22,320 bases of DNA, taken from assembly GCA_035557095.1 (NCBI GenBank), contig DATMEB010000264.1, positions 1-22,320 on the forward strand. Direction: 5' to 3'. Each line of letters begins with the position of its first letter. Positions within the stretch are counted from its first letter, which is position 1. The stretch comes from JALZDI01 sp035557095. Lineage in GTDB: Bacteria > Actinomycetota > Actinomycetes > Propionibacteriales > Nocardioidaceae. The translations under genes and the position numbers were made by a program. Shown one piece after another: positions 1-5,430 of this stretch. The notes under the pieces are model-generated. The model saw only the letters and a program-made list of their open reading frames with translations, ran no database searches and was not told the origin of the DNA.

Positions 1-146
1 GACCCGATGCTCTGGAAGAACTCGATCACTCAGGCACCCCGACGCCTCCGCTGTCGTCCCGCCGGCGACCCCGTGCGTCGGGCGCCGGCCCGGTGCCCAG
101 CATGCCAGTGACCCGACGACAGTGCCGGGTACGCCGGTCGAGCCGG
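1..146. other. Left-edge segment without a confident gene
   Basis: No gene can be assigned securely here. On the plus strand, the frame beginning at base 1 runs open to a TGA at 109-111. Its first ten codons (starting Asp-Pro-Met-Leu-Trp-Lys-Asn) all end in G, C or T and look coding, so this could be the 3' end of a gene entering from the left. The remainder is Arg/Pro-rich, however, and contains a strong hairpin at 61-89, so the frame may already be non-coding there. The ZIP gene on the minus strand ends at 147. Confidence 0.3.
61..89. terminator. Strong GC hairpin, possible bidirectional terminator
   Basis: A 10-bp stem pairs GCCGGCG (61-67) and CCC (69-71) with GGG (80-82) and CGCCGGC (83-89). 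A68 is bulged and the loop is 8 nt. It lies just past the 3' end of the minus-strand ZIP gene and near the possible end of a plus-strand gene. There is no U-tract, which is usual for actinobacterial hairpin terminators, so the role is inferred from position. Confidence 0.4.
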
Positions 147-881
147 TCATTCGAGGGTGGAAAGTCCCGCAGCGACGGCGAAGCCCAGCACGGTGACCAG
201 GCCTGCGACCTTGCCGGCCTTGCCGGCGGCCTCGGGGATCATCGAGTCGATCAGCATCACCAGCAGCGCACCCGCGGCGAAACCGTTGGTCGCCGCCTGC
301 AGCTGCGGCGACACGGTGTCCGCGACCGCGTAACCCGCGACGGTGAACGCGACGCAGATGGCGGCCACGACGACCCACAGCCACGCGATCGTCATCGGCG
401 CATGCCCCGCCCGGCGCATCTCGGTCGCGGACCCGATCGCCTCGGGAAGGTTGGACAAGAAGATGGCGACGAGCAGCCCGACGCTGACCCCACCACCGGC
501 CGCCAGCCCGATACCGAGCACCAGCTGCTCGGGGATGCCGTCGAGGAGTGCACCGAGGGCCAGCGCCGGACCGGCGTTCCCTGCTGTTGCCTGCGCGGCG
601 GCGGAGGGCGTACGCCGGCGCTCGACCACGCGCTCCACGCCGAGATCGGCCAGGTAGTACGTGAGCGCACCGACGGCCAGGCCGACCGCGACGTACTCGC
701 TGCCGCCCAGCCGTACCCCGTCCTGGGCGAGGTCGAAGCTGACCGCGCTGATCAGGGCTCCAGCGCCGAACGCGAGCACGACCCCGACCATGCGCGCCGG
801 CCACCGGCGCACGAGTCCGAGCAGGACACCGAGCACGAGCGACGAGGCGGCCACGGCGCCCCAGCCGAGCGCGGCGATCAC
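147..881 (-). CDS. ZIP-family divalent metal transporter
   Basis: A 244-residue, almost wholly hydrophobic membrane protein of the ZIP (Zrt/Irt-like) type, expected to move zinc or another divalent metal across the cytoplasmic membrane. Visible ZIP marks are the GALLDGIPEQL helix (residues 110-120) and the SNLPEA helix (143-148), matching the paired metal-site helices TM4 and TM5. A short Arg-rich loop lies near residue 88, where ZIPs have their variable loop. The usual His of the TM4 HNxPEG motif is Asp114 here and the following Asn is Gly, so the metal site is altered. The only in-frame start is GTG 881; it has no Shine-Dalgarno sequence and overlaps the TGA of a short upstream ORF as GTGA. 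The family call is good; the substrate is unknown. Confidence 0.85.
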   Translation of the reverse strand: MIAALGWGAVAASSLVLGVLLGLVRRWPARMVGVVLAFGAGALISAVSFDLAQDGVRLGGSEYVAVGLAVGALTYYLADLGVERVVERRRTPSAAAQATAGNAGPALALGALLDGIPEQLVLGIGLAAGGGVSVGLLVAIFLSNLPEAIGSATEMRRAGHAPMTIAWLWVVVAAICVAFTVAGYAVADTVSPQLQAATNGFAAGALLVMLIDSMIPEAAGKAGKVAGLVTVLGFAVAAGLSTLE

Positions 882-916
882 GTCTGCGGGTGCGCCGACG
901 GCCGACCAGAGCTCAT
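878..916 (-). CDS. Possible 12-residue leaderless leader peptide
   Basis: A short ORF, ATG 916 to TGA 878, encodes MSSGRPSAHPQT. Its ATG sits 6 nt after a TATCGT -10 box, so its mRNA would be leaderless. Its stop overlaps the GTG start of the ZIP gene as GTGA, the classic arrangement for translational coupling. This would explain how a GTG start without a Shine-Dalgarno sequence is used. Translation is inferred from the geometry only; the peptide has no recognisable motif. Confidence 0.4.
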   Translation of the reverse strand: MSSGRPSAHPQT

Positions 917-922
917 GGCGTC

Positions 923-928
923 ACGATA
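923..928 (-). promoter_or_regulatory. -10 box of the leader ORF/ZIP transcript
   Basis: TATCGT on the minus strand, followed by GACGCC and then ATG 916. The same 15 bases, TATCGTGACGCCATG, occur at 18735-18749 in front of another gene. No good -35 box is visible. Confidence 0.45.
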
Positions 929-967
929 GCCACGAACGCCGCCCGAGCCCGGCCGCTTCGCCGTGGT

Positions 968-1642
968 TCAGAGTGCGCGTGTCACCGTGATGGTGCTGTT
1001 GGTGCACGAGGAGGCGAGGCTCTGCATCGCCGAACGCTCGGCGGTATCGACCGAGAGCCGCCAGCGGATCTTCGCCGCGACGTACTCGCCCAGGTAGCGG
1101 CACCGCTCGTACTGCGGCAGCCACTCCGCGACGTCCTGGTCGCCCTTGCCCTGGTTGACCGAGTCGGTGACGCCGACCAGCGTGCGGTAGTCACCGATGT
1201 CGTTGGCGTAGGCCTGGCGCGTCGACGTCGACCAGCTGCGGGCACCGGAGTCCCAGGCCTCGGCCAGCGGAACCATGTGGTCGATGTCGATGCGGCCCAT
1301 GTCCGTCCAGGACACCGCGTCGTAGTAGGAGTACCAGCGACCGCCGGTCAGCGAGCAGCCCGACCCGACCGTGACCGGGTCGTCGGCCTCGGAGATCAGC
1401 ACTTCGCGGCGGGTGTCGCACCCGTCGCCGTCGGCGTCGACCCAGTGCGGGAACAGGTCGCGGTCGTACCCGGTGCGCACCTCTGTCGCGACCGGGAGGT
1501 CGGAGATCGCGGTGGTGAGCGGCGCGGAGTAGGTGTCGGCGGCCTGGGCTGACCCGGCGACACCCAGCAGGGCTGAGCAGATGGCCGTGGTGAGGACGGC
1601 GAGTGCGGCGACAGGCACCGCGGACAGACGTCGCTCTTGCAT
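968..1642 (-). CDS. Secreted HNH endonuclease family protein (DUF1524 type)
   Basis: A 224-residue exported nuclease-like protein. A signal peptide fills residues 1-35: a short basic N-terminus (QERR), a hydrophobic core, and a likely signal peptidase I cut after Ala-Gln-Ala. The mature part carries the DUF1524/GmrSD-C HNH core: RIDIDHMVPLAEAW at 117-130 with catalytic-type D121 and H122, followed by N163 and K166 in SVNQGKGDQD. Four mature Cys residues (75, 96, 181, 213) could form disulfides, consistent with work outside the cell. Start chosen at ATG 1642 because it gives a clean signal peptide and has a purine-rich GGGGA about 5 nt upstream; a longer frame from 1720 lacks support. Such small actinobacterial proteins are presumed extracellular DNA-degrading enzymes. 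Natural substrate and role are unproven. Confidence 0.88.
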   Translation of the reverse strand: MQERRLSAVPVAALAVLTTAICSALLGVAGSAQAADTYSAPLTTAISDLPVATEVRTGYDRDLFPHWVDADGDGCDTRREVLISEADDPVTVGSGCSLTGGRWYSYYDAVSWTDMGRIDIDHMVPLAEAWDSGARSWSTSTRQAYANDIGDYRTLVGVTDSVNQGKGDQDVAEWLPQYERCRYLGEYVAAKIRWRLSVDTAERSAMQSLASSCTNSTITVTRAL

Positions 1643-1857
1643 GGGATCCCCCGAGATGAGACAGCCAAGAAGTACTGAGCCATCGTGGCCGAGCGTGTAC
1701 TGCCTGCGCCAGAGGCGCACCGTGTGTTCGCCTGGTGTTCGACGGGAAGCACGCCGCTGCGATGACTCTGCGGCCGCGGCGGGGTCTGATCTGGTGTCGG
1801 CACACGGCCGTGGCGAGACGCCGAGGCCGGCCGGGTCACCGTGCGAAGGAGAGTCCA
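1643..1857. other. Divergent intergenic region, nuclease / VOC gene
   Basis: 215 bp between two divergent genes, so it must carry both promoters. I see no convincing -35/-10 pair, palindrome or RNA structure. The Shine-Dalgarno sequence AAGGAG of the VOC gene lies near 1847-1852. Confidence 0.4.
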
Positions 1858-2721
1858 GTGACGAACGTTCCCCGGCTGAGCAGCCTGCTGCTCGCCAGCA
1901 CCGATCCCGACCGCCTGCGCAAGTGGTACGCCGAGATGCTCGGCGCGGAGCCCGACCCCGACGGGTTCCTGCACTTCGGTCCGGTGGCCGTGCTGGTCGA
2001 CGGTCGCGACGACCTTGCCGCCACGGCGCGTGAGCCCGGGCGGGTGATCCTCAACTACGAGGTCACCGACATCGCGGCGACCGCGCGGTTCCTCGACTCC
2101 CGCGGCGTCACCTGGGTGTCGAGCGTGGAGTACCGCGAGGACGGTGGCGCGTGGTTCGGGACCGTGGAGGACCCCGACGGCAACTACGTGCAGCTCATCC
2201 AGCTCACCCACGAGTACTGGACTCAGCGCCGGGCCCGGCACCGGGACGCTGCGGGGAGCGGGGCCGCGAACGGCTCGCTGGGTCGCGCAGCGCTGCAGGA
2301 CGCCGCGGTCGGCGTACGGCTGCCGGCTCAGGACCTCGAGCGTGCCCGGGCGTTCTACGCCGAGCAGCTCGGGCTGCATCCGGTCGAGGCACGCGAGGGA
2401 GCGTTGCGCTACGAGTGCGGCGGCGACTCGTTCGCGATCTTCGCCTCCGGCGGCAGGCCGTCGGGAGCTCACACCCAGATGGGCTTCTACGTGCCCGACA
2501 TCGACGCGGCCGTGCGCGAGCTGCGCGAGCGGGGACTGGTCTTCGACGAGGTCGAGATCCCCGGGCTGGTGTCGCGCGACGGGATCGTCGGCATCCCCGG
2601 GCAGTACCCCTCGACGGGCGCGGTCGGCGAACGCGCGATCTGGTTCCACGACAGCGAGGGAAACCAGCTGGGACTGGGCCAGCTGGTCATGCCCGGCACC
2701 CCGGACGCCGAACGTCTCTGA
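1858..2721 (+). CDS. Tandem VOC (glyoxalase/dioxygenase fold) protein
   Basis: A 287-residue cytoplasmic protein made of two VOC modules. The first (about residues 4-122) ends in VEDPDGNYVQLIQ. The second (about 146-285) runs from AAVGVRLPAQDLERARAFY to FHDSEGNQLGLG. In metal-using VOC enzymes a His near the first strand and a Glu two residues after the DP-GN turn bind the metal. Here the Glu is replaced by Gln (module 1) and Gly (module 2) and no first-strand His is seen, so a classical glyoxalase or dioxygenase activity is doubtful; a binding or resistance role is as likely. GTG 1858 was chosen because AAGGAG lies about 6 nt upstream. It is monocistronic, convergent with the SMR gene. Confidence 0.82.
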   Translation: MTNVPRLSSLLLASTDPDRLRKWYAEMLGAEPDPDGFLHFGPVAVLVDGRDDLAATAREPGRVILNYEVTDIAATARFLDSRGVTWVSSVEYREDGGAWFGTVEDPDGNYVQLIQLTHEYWTQRRARHRDAAGSGAANGSLGRAALQDAAVGVRLPAQDLERARAFYAEQLGLHPVEAREGALRYECGGDSFAIFASGGRPSGAHTQMGFYVPDIDAAVRELRERGLVFDEVEIPGLVSRDGIVGIPGQYPSTGAVGERAIWFHDSEGNQLGLGQLVMPGTPDAERL

Positions 2722-2746
2722 TCCGGCAGAGCCGTGCCTGCTCAGC

Positions 2747-3061
2747 TCACTCGACGACCTTCAGCCCGACGACACACGCGACGACTCCGAGGATCAGCAA
2801 CAGCCTCGCCACCGACACCGGCTGGGCCCCGCTGACCATCTCGTACGCCACGGTGAGCACCGCGCCGATGGCCACCCACACCGCGTACGCGGTGCCCGTG
2901 GGCAGCTCCCGCATGGCATAGGCGAGCCCGGCCATGCTCGCCAGCAGGGCCACGACGAAGACGACCGACGAGACCAGCCGGGTGAGGCCCTGCGACATTC
3001 CCAAGGCGGTCGCCCACACGGCTTCCAGGACACCGGACAGAACCAGCACGAGCCACGACAT
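2747..3061 (-). CDS. sugE: SMR-family guanidinium exporter, SugE/Gdx type
   Basis: A 104-residue four-helix small multidrug resistance protein, the normal length for the family, which works as a dual-topology homodimer using proton antiport. The essential membrane Glu is E13 in SGVLEAVWATAL. The LPTGTAYAVWVAIGAV helix (about 53-68) is characteristic of SMR proteins, with the wording typical of SugE/Gdx rather than EmrE. Members of this branch controlled by guanidine riboswitches export guanidinium. That assignment is strongly supported here by the guanidine-III aptamer at 3075-3118 directly upstream on the same strand. ATG 3061 is preceded by GAGGAG (3073-3068), which lies inside a small hairpin. 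Only one SMR gene is present, so this is not a paired heterodimeric SMR system. Expression should rise with guanidine. Confidence 0.92.
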   Translation of the reverse strand: MSWLVLVLSGVLEAVWATALGMSQGLTRLVSSVVFVVALLASMAGLAYAMRELPTGTAYAVWVAIGAVLTVAYEMVSGAQPVSVARLLLILGVVACVVGLKVVE

Positions 3062-3075
3062 CTGAGTCTCCTCAG
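3062..3075 (-). promoter_or_regulatory. Shine-Dalgarno-covering hairpin, likely expression platform
   Basis: On the minus strand CTGAG (3075-3071), loop GAGA (3070-3067) and CTCAG (3066-3062) form a 5-bp stem with a GNRA tetraloop ending immediately before ATG 3061. The Shine-Dalgarno GAGGAG (3073-3068) lies within the stem and loop. The first base, C3075, is also the last base of aptamer helix P2, so the two structures compete at that pair. Translational control is inferred. Confidence 0.6.
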
Positions 3076-3118
3076 GCGCCGTCTTGTCGCATTCCGGGTA
3101 CGGCGCCGCTCGTCCGGG
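3075..3118 (-). promoter_or_regulatory. Guanidine-III (ykkC-III) riboswitch aptamer
   Basis: Read on the minus strand from 3118 to 3075, the sequence fits the ykkC-III aptamer closely. CCGGACGAG at 3117-3109 opens P1. GGCGCCG (3107-3101) is the 5' half of P2. TACCCGG (3100-3094) closes P1 by CCGG-CCGG pairing. ACAAGAC (3087-3081) is the conserved guanidine-pocket segment. CGGCGCC (3081-3075) closes P2 as an H-type pseudoknot. As recalled, the crystallised Thermobifida fusca aptamer has the same order and nearly the same bases. It ends 13 nt before the ATG of the SMR exporter, the expected target gene. This is sequence-level recognition; no covariance search was run. Confidence 0.93.
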
Positions 3119-3247
3119 AGCCGCATCCGCGGCTCTGCCTCGATCGTCTCAACCGCCGGCAGAGGAGGCAACTCGCCGGCTGCCGTACCCGCGGGCCCGC
3201 CTTGCCGGCTGACGGTAGGGGCCCTTACGGACTCGTGGCTCATCCCC

Positions 3248-3253
3248 TACTGT
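3248..3253 (+). promoter_or_regulatory. Candidate -10 box for the methyltransferase-like gene
   Basis: TACTGT, about 30 bp before the GTG start, would give a leader of about 25 nt that includes the GAGGAGG ribosome site at 3271-3277. The -35 position (TTACGG, 3225-3230) is weak. Confidence 0.3.
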
Positions 3254-3284
3254 GCTGTGCAGCCAACTACGAGGAGGCATCTGC

Positions 3285-4151
3285 GTGAGCGGAAGCGATG
3301 CGGAAACCGGCAAGGCGGACTTCAGCCACATCTACGACCGCCCCGACCCACGGGACTACTTCCGCACGCTCAGCAGATACGACTACGAGATCCCGCAGCG
3401 CGCACAACCGGTCTTCGAGACGATCTTCAGCGCCCTACAGGCGGACGGCGGCGAACCGCTGCGTGCGCTCGACCTGTGCTGCTCGTACGGCGTCAACGCC
3501 GCGTTGCTGCGCTGCGACCTCCACATCGATGACCTCGTCAAGCGATACGCCGGTCCGGAGCTGGCCGATTTGTCCGCTGACGAGATGTACATGGCCGACA
3601 AGAACTTCTACGCCGACCGGGTGCTTCCCGACGCCGTGCGCGTCAGTGGGCTCGACGTCGCCGCCAACGCGGTCGCGTACGCCTGCCGGGTCGGCCTCCT
3701 CGACAACGGCTGGGCGGAGAACCTCGAGGACGGCAAGCCCTCGACCGAGCTGGCCAGGGAGCTCGACCTGGTCGACGTCGTCATCACCACCGGCGGCATC
3801 GGCTACATCACCGAACGCACACTCGGCCAGGTCGTGCGCACGCGACCCGGCCGGCCGGCGCCCTGGGTGGCCGCGTTCGTGCTCCGCCAGTTCTCCTACG
3901 AGGCGATCAGCGCGGAGCTGGCACAGCACGGACTGGTGACCGAGCAGCTGCACGGCGTCAGCTTCCCGCAGCGGCGGTTCGCCACCGACTCCGAGCGCGA
4001 TGCGGCGATGCGAGCGGTCTCGGAGCGGGGACTCGACCCGTCGGAACACGAGGAGACCGGGCGCTACTACGCCGACTTCTACCTCTCCCGGCCGCGCGAC
4101 GACGCCGCCCGCGAGCCGGTGGACTCGTTGCTGGCCGCCGTCGCCCCGTAG
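3285..4151 (+). CDS. Class I SAM-dependent methyltransferase-like protein
   Basis: A 288-residue cytoplasmic protein. The glycine-loop motif I of Rossmann methyltransferases appears as ALDLCCSYGVNAALL (61-75). It keeps the acidic start and the final Gly but has Cys-Cys-Ser-Tyr in place of the usual glycines. After it comes an inserted segment of about 40 residues rich in acidic and aromatic residues (about 80-118). A second strand then ends in Asp (VSGLDVAANAVAYA, about 120-133), the usual place of the ribose-binding acid. A later strand, LVDVVITTGGIGYI, resembles motif IV/V. Start GTG 3285 was chosen for GAGGAGG 7 nt upstream; the frame opens earlier at 3252 without support. It is divergent from the riboswitch-controlled SMR gene; a functional link is not evident. 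Substrate unknown. Confidence 0.72.
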   Translation: MSGSDAETGKADFSHIYDRPDPRDYFRTLSRYDYEIPQRAQPVFETIFSALQADGGEPLRALDLCCSYGVNAALLRCDLHIDDLVKRYAGPELADLSADEMYMADKNFYADRVLPDAVRVSGLDVAANAVAYACRVGLLDNGWAENLEDGKPSTELARELDLVDVVITTGGIGYITERTLGQVVRTRPGRPAPWVAAFVLRQFSYEAISAELAQHGLVTEQLHGVSFPQRRFATDSERDAAMRAVSERGLDPSEHEETGRYYADFYLSRPRDDAAREPVDSLLAAVAP

Positions 4152-4169
4152 CGCCGGCGACGCAGCGGA

Positions 4170-4652
4170 TCAGTCCGCGTACGCCGGTGGCCAGACCACG
4201 GCGAACCGTTCGAAGACGACCTCGAGCCGGTCGTCGTACTCCAGCCCCCGGCGTGCGAACGCGCGGCGCAGGTAGGCGCGATGGGCATCCAGCCACCACG
4301 TGCGTGTGCGCTCGCCCTCGCCCTCGTCCCACGCGAACGCCTCGTCGACGCTGGCGAGCGGCCCGATCCGCAGCTCGAGGCTGCGCATGACCGCACGTGC
4401 CTGCCCGGCGGCGTCGGCAACGATCCAGTGGCTGCCGATCCGAGGCAGCAGCTCCTCGTCAGCGTGGAACTCCGCCACCGCGCACGCGGTGGCGCGCTTG
4501 GGACCGTGCAGCACCAGGTCCAGCAGCTCGTCGGCCATCTGCGCGGAGTCGCCGAAGCGTTCGAGCGGCGGAGTGTCGTCCGCGTGCTCGGGATGCTCGG
4601 CGACGTACTCCCCCCACAGGGCCGCGGCGGAGTCTCGGTCCACCTCGTCCAT
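4170..4652 (-). CDS. ASCH-domain protein
   Basis: A 160-residue soluble protein with the ASCH (PUA-like beta-barrel) fold. Family marks are the helix-then-turn HGPKRATACAV (about 49-59), the strand SHWIVADAAGQARAVM with its bend (about 74-89), SVDEAFAWDEGEG (101-113), and the closing RTRTWWLDAHRAYLRR helix (116-130). ASCH proteins are proposed to bind RNA or nucleotides. The E. coli member YqfB hydrolyses N4-acetylcytidine, but that cannot be transferred to this longer protein without testing. The gene follows the SRPBCC gene on the same strand after 28 bp, so the two probably share a transcript. A purine-rich GCGAGGG precedes the ATG by about 10 nt. Confidence 0.8.
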   Translation of the reverse strand: MDEVDRDSAAALWGEYVAEHPEHADDTPPLERFGDSAQMADELLDLVLHGPKRATACAVAEFHADEELLPRIGSHWIVADAAGQARAVMRSLELRIGPLASVDEAFAWDEGEGERTRTWWLDAHRAYLRRAFARRGLEYDDRLEVVFERFAVVWPPAYAD

Positions 4653-4680
4653 CGGTCAGGAACCCTCGCCGCTGGGGTGG

Positions 4681-5154
4681 CTAGCCCGCCGGCTGCTCCG
4701 TCGTGGTCTTCAGCCGGCCCAGCCCCTTCTCGAAGTCCGGGCCGATCATCTTGTCCATCGACGTGAAGATCCCCATGACCTTGGTCATGAGGGTCTTCTG
4801 GCCGATCATCGTCCAGGTGACGCGAGATCCGGAGCCCTCGGACGAGATCGTGAAATGCGTGTCGCTGCGCGCCTTGAACGGCTTCTCGAACCTGAGGTCG
4901 ATCTGCACACGGCTGGGCTGGGTCGCCTCTGTGATCTCCATCCGGCCCTGGCCCGCCTTGCGGTTGCCCGACCATCCGTAGACCGCGCCCGTGCCCGCCT
5001 CGGCGCCGGAGTAGCTCCGCTTGAGCTCGGGGTCGACGTCCTCCCAGGGCGACCAGTTCGTCCAGTTGTGGAAGTCAGCGATCTGCTCGTAGATGCGCTC
5101 CGCGGGAGCGTCCATCGTCACCGAACGCTCCACGGTGTACGTGTCGTCTGCCAT
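4681..5154 (-). CDS. SRPBCC-family (polyketide cyclase/START-like) protein
   Basis: A 157-residue protein with the helix-grip fold for binding hydrophobic ligands. It opens with the usual SRPBCC strand and helix, YTVERSVTMDAPAERIYEQIADFHNWTNWSPWEDVDP. This is followed by beta strands (RVQIDLRFEKPFKARSDTHF, GSRVTWTMIG) and a long C-terminal helix (FEKGLGRLKTTTEQ). No catalytic residue is diagnostic, so ligand and role are unknown. The ATG at 5154 has no Shine-Dalgarno sequence, but TAGGCT ends 6 nt upstream, so the mRNA is probably leaderless. It is the first gene of a likely two-gene unit with the ASCH gene and is divergent from the Clp-N gene. Confidence 0.85.
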   Translation of the reverse strand: MADDTYTVERSVTMDAPAERIYEQIADFHNWTNWSPWEDVDPELKRSYSGAEAGTGAVYGWSGNRKAGQGRMEITEATQPSRVQIDLRFEKPFKARSDTHFTISSEGSGSRVTWTMIGQKTLMTKVMGIFTSMDKMIGPDFEKGLGRLKTTTEQPAG

Positions 5155-5160
5155 GGCCGG

Positions 5161-5166
5161 AGCCTA
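5161..5166 (-). promoter_or_regulatory. -10 box, leaderless SRPBCC gene
   Basis: TAGGCT on the minus strand, then CCGGCC, then ATG 5154. This fits the TANNNT-N6-ATG layout seen elsewhere in the window. The -35 region is poor. Confidence 0.45.
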
Positions 5167-5232
5167 GTGACTCGGCACATCGCCGACACCGAATTCGGGC
5201 AAACGCCGCCGCAGCGAATTCGCGCCCCACAA

Positions 5233-5276
5233 GCGACCGCCCCGCTGCTGCCGTGGGGGGCAAGCGGGGCGGCCGC
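5233..5276. other. Orphan long GC hairpin in a divergent region
   Basis: CCGCCCCGCT (5237-5246) pairs perfectly with AGCGGGGCGG (5263-5272). After one A-C mismatch the stem continues with GCG (5233-5235) against CGC (5274-5276), and the loop is 16 nt. It lies upstream of both flanking genes, so it is not an ordinary terminator for either. A perfect palindrome, GCGAATTCGC, is at 5214-5223. Possible roles are an untranslated leader element, insulation between promoters, or the end of a small RNA. Confidence 0.35.
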
Positions 5277-5383
5277 GTTCCGGCGTCCGGTTCGGACACC
5301 TCAATGCTCGTCGCGGCCCTACCACCCAACAAGGCGACGTTGGTCCCGAGACCGCGCTTCCGACCAGCCCGCCGCGTCCCGGC

Positions 5384-5400
5384 GTCAACCGCAGGTTGAC
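5384..5400. promoter_or_regulatory. Operator palindrome 1 (GTCAACC-GCA-GGTTGAC)
   Basis: A perfect 7-bp inverted repeat with a 3-bp spacer. Its right arm contains the TTGACC -35 box of the Clp-N gene promoter. Its centre is 28 bp from that of palindrome 2. Probably bound by the HTH of the gene product. Confidence 0.65.
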
Positions 5401-5424
5401 CTCAAACCAGCGTCAACATATGGT
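5396..5424 (+). promoter_or_regulatory. Promoter of the HTH-Clp-N gene, leaderless
   Basis: The -35 TTGACC (5396-5401) and -10 TATGGT (5419-5424) are separated by 17 bp. The expected start point coincides with ATG 5431, and no Shine-Dalgarno sequence is present, so the mRNA should be leaderless. Each box lies inside one of the two palindromes, the layout expected for repression. Confidence 0.65.
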
Positions 5425-5428
5425 TGAC
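5412..5428. promoter_or_regulatory. Operator palindrome 2 (GTCAAC-ATATG-GTTGAC)
   Basis: A perfect inverted repeat with 6-bp arms; adding the flanking GC pairs at 5410-5411 and 5429-5430 extends the arms to 8 bp. It covers the -10 box and ends just before the start codon. The half-site GTCAAC is the same as in palindrome 1. Confidence 0.65.
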
Positions 5429-5430
5429 GC

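Noticed and set aside
28..105. Small minus-strand ORF after the ZIP gene
   Set aside because: 25 codons, no ribosome site, overlaps the hairpin at 61-89 and has Arg/Gly-rich shadow-like composition.
1396..2649. A 417-codon minus-strand open frame spanning the nuclease and VOC genes
   Set aside because: No recognisable domain; overlaps two well-supported genes and an intergenic region.
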